The notes below the pieces were generated by a model that worked only from the letters and a program-made list of their open reading frames with translations, was not told the DNA's origin and made no database searches. A program made the translations under genes and the position numbers. A DNA stretch of 64,000 nt from an uncultured bacterium (GTDB lineage: Bacteria; Cyanobacteriota; Vampirovibrionia; Gastranaerophilales; Gastranaerophilaceae), in NCBI GenBank assembly GCA_902765215.1, contig CACWZA010000002.1, positions 1 through 64,000 of the forward strand, written 5' to 3'. Each line of letters starts with the position of its first letter. The stretch's first letter is position 1. Positions 58,816-64,000 of this stretch are shown here, one piece after another.

Positions 58816-60063
58816 ATGGATACCATTTACTCCGGGTTTAATCAAGAAAAATTCTTAATACTGTGTGCTAATGTGATACTGGTTGCATCATTTGTATTCT
58901 CTCAGAACAGCTTCGTATTCGCAGATAACATTAAGATAGTAAACGGTATAGTATCAACCCCTCTTATAAATACAATTCAAATAGAAAGAAACCTGGACAA
59001 AATTGTTACAGAGGAGAAATCGGAGGCAGAATTTAACGCATACATATCTAAAAAATATGCCAATTGTAGAATTTACAGTGTTGATAAAGGAATAAAACAT
59101 ATAAAACTTGTCAGGTATTATCAGGGGCGACCTGTCAGGTTGAACATTATCGAAGCGGACAGAAGTATTAATCCGAAGATTAATGTAGAACCGGTTTTAG
59201 CCTCAGCAACTCTTTCTCATAAGGCATCAATAGCAGCTATGGCAAGGAAAAATCAAGCGCTCGTAGCAGTTAATGGTGCCTTTTTTCTTCCACAGACCGG
59301 TTGTCCTTTAGGCACTATGATGGTAGACAAAAAATTATATACAGGCCCTGTATTCAACAGGGTTGCGTTAGGAATCTCAGATGACGGGTTCAAGATGGAC
59401 AGAGTAAGTCTTAACGCAACATTAAAAAGAGGCTGGGATACCATTAAAGTAGATAACATTAACCAGCCGAGAATGTCTGTAGGGTTCACCCTGTGCTACA
59501 CCCCTGATTGGGGCTCAATGTCACCGGCTACCCCGAAAAATGGTTTGCAAGTTGCCGTCTCAGACGGAAAAATAATATCTATTACTAAACAAAGGACTCC
59601 TATCCCTTTGAACGGCTATGTTCTGGTCGGGCCGGCAGCTAATTTATCAAGCCTGAAAATCAATGACAAGGTAGACCTCAATGTAAAAACATTACCTGAA
59701 TGGAATGATATTAATCACATTATTAGTGGAGGTCCTTACCTTGTCAGAGATGGACAGGTTTTTGTTGATGTGCAGGAACAGAAATTGCTCGCAATAGGCG
59801 GGCGTAACCCTCGTACCGCAATCGGTTACACTAAAGATAATAAAATTATCATTGTTACCGCTGACGGCAGAGAAGGAAGTTCTATCGGTATGACACTGAA
59901 AGAACTCGCTTTTCTTATGCAAAAGCTCGGTTGTGTAAATGCTATGAATTTAGACGGCGGCGGTTCAACAGTTTTGTATGTTAAGGGCTCAATTGCAAAC
60001 AAACCTCCTGTTCAGGGCGGTATCGCACTTTCTAACGCACTGACTATTTCTGTAAAACAGTAA
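58816..60063 (+). CDS. Secreted phosphodiester glycosidase family protein (NAGPA domain)
   Basis: 415 residues. The N-terminal hydrophobic segment (about 13-35) is a signal or anchor. The NAGPA/DUF2233-like domain has VAVNGAFFLPQTG, YVLVGPAANL, HIISGGPYLV, RNPRTAIGYT and NAMNLDGGGSTVLY, all family hallmarks. Family members remove GlcNAc from phosphodiester-linked sugars or act on teichoic acid and exopolysaccharide. AGGTG lies five bases before the ATG. Long leader and upstream operator array suggest strong regulation. Confidence 0.88.
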   Translation: MDTIYSGFNQEKFLILCANVILVASFVFSQNSFVFADNIKIVNGIVSTPLINTIQIERNLDKIVTEEKSEAEFNAYISKKYANCRIYSVDKGIKHIKLVRYYQGRPVRLNIIEADRSINPKINVEPVLASATLSHKASIAAMARKNQALVAVNGAFFLPQTGCPLGTMMVDKKLYTGPVFNRVALGISDDGFKMDRVSLNATLKRGWDTIKVDNINQPRMSVGFTLCYTPDWGSMSPATPKNGLQVAVSDGKIISITKQRTPIPLNGYVLVGPAANLSSLKINDKVDLNVKTLPEWNDINHIISGGPYLVRDGQVFVDVQEQKLLAIGGRNPRTAIGYTKDNKIIIVTADGREGSSIGMTLKELAFLMQKLGCVNAMNLDGGGSTVLYVKGSIANKPPVQGGIALSNALTISVKQ

Positions 60064-60106
60064 GATAAGGTTATTGTGATATTAACTATTAGGGTGTGTT
60101 TCTTTT

Positions 60107-60165
60107 TTACATTTACCCCACCCCCTCATCTATTTGTTTGATTTTGGTTTGTTACATTTAACCCA
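60107..60165. promoter_or_regulatory. Direct repeat TTACATTTAMCCCA, two copies
   Basis: TTACATTTACCCCA (60107-60120) and TTACATTTAACCCA (60152-60165), 45 bp apart, between the glycosidase and the zinc-ribbon gene. Read on the other strand, they share the GGGKTAAAT core with 33491-33513. Confidence 0.4.
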
Positions 60166-60241
60166 TTTTGAAAAAATATGCTAATATGATGTTGGGGAAT
60201 TAAATAAACTCGAGTTACATAATTATAGGTTATTTAGACAG

Positions 60242-63202
60242 ATGCTTTGTCCAAAGTGCAAAACAGAAATACCGGATAACAGTTTGAAGTGCAGTAACTG
60301 TGGCGCAAAAGTAGGAAGGTTATGTCCTAACTGCAAAACACATAATGTGCTGACTTCTTATGTTTGTAAAAATTGCGGGCATGAATTACTTAAAACATGC
60401 CATAATTGCGGTGCAATGAATACAAGCAAGTCTACTACCTGCAGACGCTGCGGTGCGGTCATGACAAAAGATAATAACCAGACAACCCCAATCCCTAACA
60501 AAAACCCTATAATTGATGCTATGCCTAAATATGAGGCTGTATATTATTCCCAACAAAATGCAAAAGAAAAACTTAAAGAAAGTATTTTGAACAATAAAGT
60601 TAAGGTTATTGGTATAAACGGCGACAGCGGTTCGGGGAAAAACCTTGTTATAAAATTTGTATCAACAGAGTTGAAAGATAAAGGTTATGTTTGGCTTTCA
60701 GGTAAATGCTCAAGCCATACAAAATTAACTCCGTTCGGCTATATTCAGGATGTATTGCTCGGTCTGTTTAACCTTAATACCTTCTGTATTGATATAGAAA
60801 ACCTGAAAAAAGAATCACTTAAATTCTTTAAGCAGGATTTCCCTGACTTTACCCAAAACGAAGTTTACGATTTTATTAATTTCCTATACCCCGAAAAATT
60901 GGGAGAGTTTAAGAATATCCATTCAAATAAAAATAAAACCTTTGATATTTTGTTTAAGGTATTTAGAACGATTTCCCAATCAGCGGAAGTTGTTCTTACG
61001 GTGGATAATTTCTCAGATATTGATGTTATGTCATTAGAGTTTATTAAGCAAATGTTGGAAATCCCTGAAATTTCTGACAGTCTGACGATTATTCTTGCAT
61101 ACTCGGAATCGCGTGCAGCCCAAGTTTGTATGCATATTGACGGGTTCGGTGATGATGCTTATGAGAATATTGCGATTGCTCCTCTGCCGAGTGAAAAGCT
61201 GCTTCCGATTTTGGATAAGTACAGTGAGCTGGCGCTTTCAATTGAGCAAAAGAATTTAATCAATAAGTATTCAGGCGGTAACCCTGCTTATTTCGAGCAG
61301 TATGTAAACCTTACTGCAGATAAGTTGAGATGCGGAATCCCGTTTGCAGTTCCTCAGACGATAGAAGAAGTCGTTTCCGAACGACTTAAACTTCTGAAGG
61401 AGGAGGACAGTATAGCATACAGAGTTCTTACGGCTGTTGCTATTCTCGGCTGTAAGTCTAACCCGATTATCCTTAACATGTTTGGTGATGTTGATTTGGA
61501 TCAGTTAGATTTGATTTTGAATAAACTTACTAAGCTGAATTATTTGGTTGCACTCTCTAATGTAACCTATGAATTCAAGAGTATGAGTTTATGGAAAATG
61601 ATTTGGGCCGAATTGAGGGCAGATAAAGAGCATTATAAATCTGTCTGCGAGGAATTATTTGTTCTGCTTCAAAATTATCACCTTTCTTCGCTTGCACCTT
61701 TGAGTTATATGGCGAAAGATTTGGGGTTGGCTCAACAGTATCTGAGTGTATGGACGGCAGGGGTTCAGACTGCTGCATATATCGGTGATACAAGTCTTTT
61801 TGTTACGGCTCAGAAACAAATTTTGGATATTGTTGAGAATAATAAAATTAAATCATCAGAAAATATCAAAAGAAATATTTATATTCAAAGCGGTAAACTG
61901 CTTGAAAAAACTAACCCTCAGGAAGGGCTTGAATTTTTGACTAAGGCTCTGAGTATGGACTTATCTAAGTACGAAGAAATAGACATTCTTGGCTATATTG
62001 CATCGTGTGCAATGAAAACGGAAAACTATTACGGTGTTATTGAGTGTGTTGATAATGTTTTAGATAAGTTTGAGGATACTTCTTCAATAGAGTATGCGGT
62101 TATTAAATCACGTAAATTAAAAGCGTTGAACAAAATAGGTAATTTCGGTGAAGTTGTTTCACTTGCGGAAAATGAAGTAATACCTGTTATTGAGTCGACT
62201 CTGGCTAAAAAATCGTTCAAATATAAATGGGTGAGCGAAGATGAAGTGTTTGAAACCTGGATAATGACTCTGTTTGCATTAACAAAAGCACTCACAAGAC
62301 AGGGTAATGACAGAGCATTCAAGGTTATAAACGAGTTGTTTAAAATACTTGAGGCAAATGATATTCACGACAAACAGTTCTTCTGCAGTCTGCAGTTAGA
62401 ATTGGCTCTTGCTAATACAATCAAGGGCAATATAAAGATGTCAAATAAAATTCTGAATGATATCTATGAAATTTATAAAAATTCGGAAGTTATAAATTCG
62501 CGTGTTGTTTCAAGACTGAATTTAATCAGTTTATTAAACAAATTCTTTACTGACAGAGATCAGATAAAAATGGAAGAATTGTTTGATATTGCGACTTTTG
62601 CCGATAATATCAATGACAAATTTACAAAAAATGTTTCAAAACTGATTTTGGGTAAAATAATTCTGGAAACACAATCTGCACAGAGTGCAATTAGTGTTTA
62701 TACAAAACAGTTAGAATACTTTGCCAACGAAAAGAATGCGGTAGGCGTTCTTCTTGGCTGGTATCTTACAGCGGAAGCAACAATAAGGGTAGATAAGCAG
62801 CAGGCTTTGGATATTGCGACAAAAGCATTGGGTATTGCTCAAAAACCTGAAATCTGCAACCACTACTTTACACTCTTATTTGATAAGTTGATTTGCAGAA
62901 TTTATATTTCACTTAAAGATTATGATTCTGCAAGAATATATGCTGACAGGGCATTAACTATTGCCAAAGGGTATGATATTAAGTACCAACTGGCGAAATT
63001 GTATCTGATATCGGGCGACTGCCACAGAAAAATGGTTGATACCGCAACGGATAAAAAGGCATGTATAGCTAATGCTCATGAAATGTATAATCTGGCATTA
63101 AAGATTAATGAGGTGCTTGAAATTGGCTCTCTGGCTAAGGATATAGTACAGAAAACAAATGAGTTGAATATGTTAAGCAAAGCAAACGGGATTGCGTTAT
63201 AA
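60242..63202 (+). CDS. Zinc-ribbon, P-loop ATPase and TPR protein (STAND-like)
   Basis: 986 residues. The first 75 residues hold six CxxC pairs (CPKC, CSNC, CPNC, CKNC, CHNC, CRRC), i.e. three zinc ribbons. A P-loop NTPase follows from about 105 with GDSGSGKN near 127-134 and Walker B VVLTVDNFSD near 248. The K-N in place of K-S/T weakens the nucleotide site. A winged-helix-like and TPR-rich region follows, with AVAILGCKSNPIILNMFG, then A-x-x-L-G-x-A repeats to the C-terminus. This order fits AAA_16/STAND regulators, which act as signal-transducing switches. No effector domain is seen. Starts after a weak promoter; function unknown. Confidence 0.85.
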   Translation: MLCPKCKTEIPDNSLKCSNCGAKVGRLCPNCKTHNVLTSYVCKNCGHELLKTCHNCGAMNTSKSTTCRRCGAVMTKDNNQTTPIPNKNPIIDAMPKYEAVYYSQQNAKEKLKESILNNKVKVIGINGDSGSGKNLVIKFVSTELKDKGYVWLSGKCSSHTKLTPFGYIQDVLLGLFNLNTFCIDIENLKKESLKFFKQDFPDFTQNEVYDFINFLYPEKLGEFKNIHSNKNKTFDILFKVFRTISQSAEVVLTVDNFSDIDVMSLEFIKQMLEIPEISDSLTIILAYSESRAAQVCMHIDGFGDDAYENIAIAPLPSEKLLPILDKYSELALSIEQKNLINKYSGGNPAYFEQYVNLTADKLRCGIPFAVPQTIEEVVSERLKLLKEEDSIAYRVLTAVAILGCKSNPIILNMFGDVDLDQLDLILNKLTKLNYLVALSNVTYEFKSMSLWKMIWAELRADKEHYKSVCEELFVLLQNYHLSSLAPLSYMAKDLGLAQQYLSVWTAGVQTAAYIGDTSLFVTAQKQILDIVENNKIKSSENIKRNIYIQSGKLLEKTNPQEGLEFLTKALSMDLSKYEEIDILGYIASCAMKTENYYGVIECVDNVLDKFEDTSSIEYAVIKSRKLKALNKIGNFGEVVSLAENEVIPVIESTLAKKSFKYKWVSEDEVFETWIMTLFALTKALTRQGNDRAFKVINELFKILEANDIHDKQFFCSLQLELALANTIKGNIKMSNKILNDIYEIYKNSEVINSRVVSRLNLISLLNKFFTDRDQIKMEELFDIATFADNINDKFTKNVSKLILGKIILETQSAQSAISVYTKQLEYFANEKNAVGVLLGWYLTAEATIRVDKQQALDIATKALGIAQKPEICNHYFTLLFDKLICRIYISLKDYDSARIYADRALTIAKGYDIKYQLAKLYLISGDCHRKMVDTATDKKACIANAHEMYNLALKINEVLEIGSLAKDIVQKTNELNMLSKANGIAL

Positions 63203-63232
63203 TAAAAAGAAAACTGACAAAAGGGATATAAA

Positions 63233-64000
63233 ATGAAGAAGGGATATTTAAGTTTAGCGATTTTAATAGGTTTAACTTTGTCTGTGAGCGGAGTATCCGC
63301 AAAGATGACAAAGGAAGCACACCAGTATTACCAGCAGGCAAGTGTTTGTGAATACAAACAGGATATGCTCGGTGCAATTAAGCTTGTACAAAAGGCAATA
63401 GAGGTCAACAATGATGACGATGTTATGCTTTATACAAAGCTTGGAGGGTTATATTCAAATGTCGAACAATATCAGAATGCGATTGCTGCCTATAAAAAGG
63501 CCGCTGAACTCAGACCGAATGATGCATTTATATATGTAAGTCTTGGCAGCATTTATCAGACAATAGGTGATAATGCTAATGCAATGACCGCATACAATAA
63601 GGCGCTTGAACTTTGTCCCGAATACAAATACAACTATATAAATGTTGCTAATGTTGCTTTGGCGCAAAAGAATTACAATGAGGCTGAAGAATATTTTAAC
63701 AAGTTTCTTGAATTATATCCTGATAACGATGAGGCAAAAGCAAATCTTGCCGAAGCATATTTTATGAACAATAAAGCTGATAAAGCATGTACATTATTTA
63801 AATCAATGTACGAAAAAAATCCTGACGGGTTTAAAGAATATGCAAAATACGGAACGGCTTTGTATAAACAAAAAGAATATAAAGAGGCTATTCCAATCTT
63901 AGAAAAGGCAGTAGAACAGGATGAAAACAGCGTTAAGTCTTTGGCTCAATTGGCATTATGTTATCAAAATTCTGATGATTTCCCTAATGCTGAAAGAGTT
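63233..64000 (+). CDS. Secreted TPR protein (3' end outside window)
   Basis: 256 codons visible and open at the window edge. A signal peptide (MKKGYLSLAILIGLTLSVSG, then VSA) precedes a run of canonical tetratricopeptide repeats: YTKLGGLYSNVEQYQNAIAA, YVSLGSIYQTIGDNANAMTA, YINVANVALAQKNYNEAEE and so on, seven or more units. AAAAGGGAT lies seven bases before the ATG, 30 bases after the zinc-ribbon gene, so it is probably in the same operon. Periplasmic or outer-membrane scaffold. Confidence 0.88.
   Translation, partial: MKKGYLSLAILIGLTLSVSGVSAKMTKEAHQYYQQASVCEYKQDMLGAIKLVQKAIEVNNDDDVMLYTKLGGLYSNVEQYQNAIAAYKKAAELRPNDAFIYVSLGSIYQTIGDNANAMTAYNKALELCPEYKYNYINVANVALAQKNYNEAEEYFNKFLELYPDNDEAKANLAEAYFMNNKADKACTLFKSMYEKNPDGFKEYAKYGTALYKQKEYKEAIPILEKAVEQDENSVKSLAQLALCYQNSDDFPNAERV

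Noticed and set aside
1-64000. CRISPR array, integrase, transposase or rRNA genes
   Set aside because: No regularly spaced short repeats, recognisable transposase or integrase ORFs, or rRNA stretches were seen.

Overview
The window looks like one contig from a low-GC, diderm, gut-type bacterium. My best guess is a member of the Gastranaerophilales/Vampirovibrionia ('Melainabacteria'), at about 0.6 confidence. This is inferred from gene content and recalled N-terminal motifs, not from a search. Supporting signs are a TonB-ExbB-ExbD energiser (outer membrane), a flagellar-type fliO-P-Q-R export cluster, a MsbA-like exporter, many Sec signal peptides, A+T-rich non-coding DNA, and soluble proteins opening with FG/FxG-like motifs.

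Layout. 1-4080: the end of a giant repeat protein (coiled coil plus eleven haemolysin-related repeats). 4141-12556: surface polysaccharide genes (one three-domain and three single-domain GT2 glycosyltransferases, UDP-glucose dehydrogenase, nucleotide-sugar epimerase), flanked by structured intergenic repeats. 12650-21079: a large hypothetical with a possible export-type N-terminus, a MsbA-like exporter, a GH38 alpha-mannosidase, an orphan transketolase N-half and a TagA/WecG glycosyltransferase. 21255-28869: a Lys/Ala-rich secreted helix, ComM, MntP, DUF4127, a sugar permease, a TPR protein and a GAF-GGDEF diguanylate cyclase. 28923-33196: two related secreted proteins, then TonB-ExbB-ExbD-ExbD. 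33340-33481: a candidate structured small RNA. 33612-40961: a uridine-kinase-like protein, a TrmB-type regulator, RecJ, a C-terminal processing protease and hypotheticals. 41251-46766: a CHAP-like protein and the fli cluster. 46943-50605: TsaC, TspO, small envelope proteins and an acetyltransferase. 50930-53452: an A+T-rich four-gene cassette carrying a DNA-glycosylase/EcsC fusion, next to tRNA-Ala. 53927-64000: GH77 glucanotransferase, histidine kinase, MgtC, phosphodiester glycosidase, a zinc-ribbon/P-loop/TPR protein and the start of a secreted TPR protein.

How the genes may work together. Ugd and the epimerase would supply UDP-glucuronate and UDP-galacturonate to the GT2 enzymes beside them. 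TonB/ExbBD would energise an outer membrane. The fli genes would form a type-III export gate, possibly serving several signal-less polar proteins nearby. GH38, GH77, the sugar permease and TrmB point to glycan scavenging and storage.

The most striking signals outside genes are: (i) at least twelve genes whose ATG lies 6-7 nt after a -10 box, predicting leaderless mRNAs; (ii) a three-copy operator-like array with exact 42-bp period; (iii) a candidate structured RNA ending in a strong terminator; (iv) two copies of a three-way-junction intergenic repeat.
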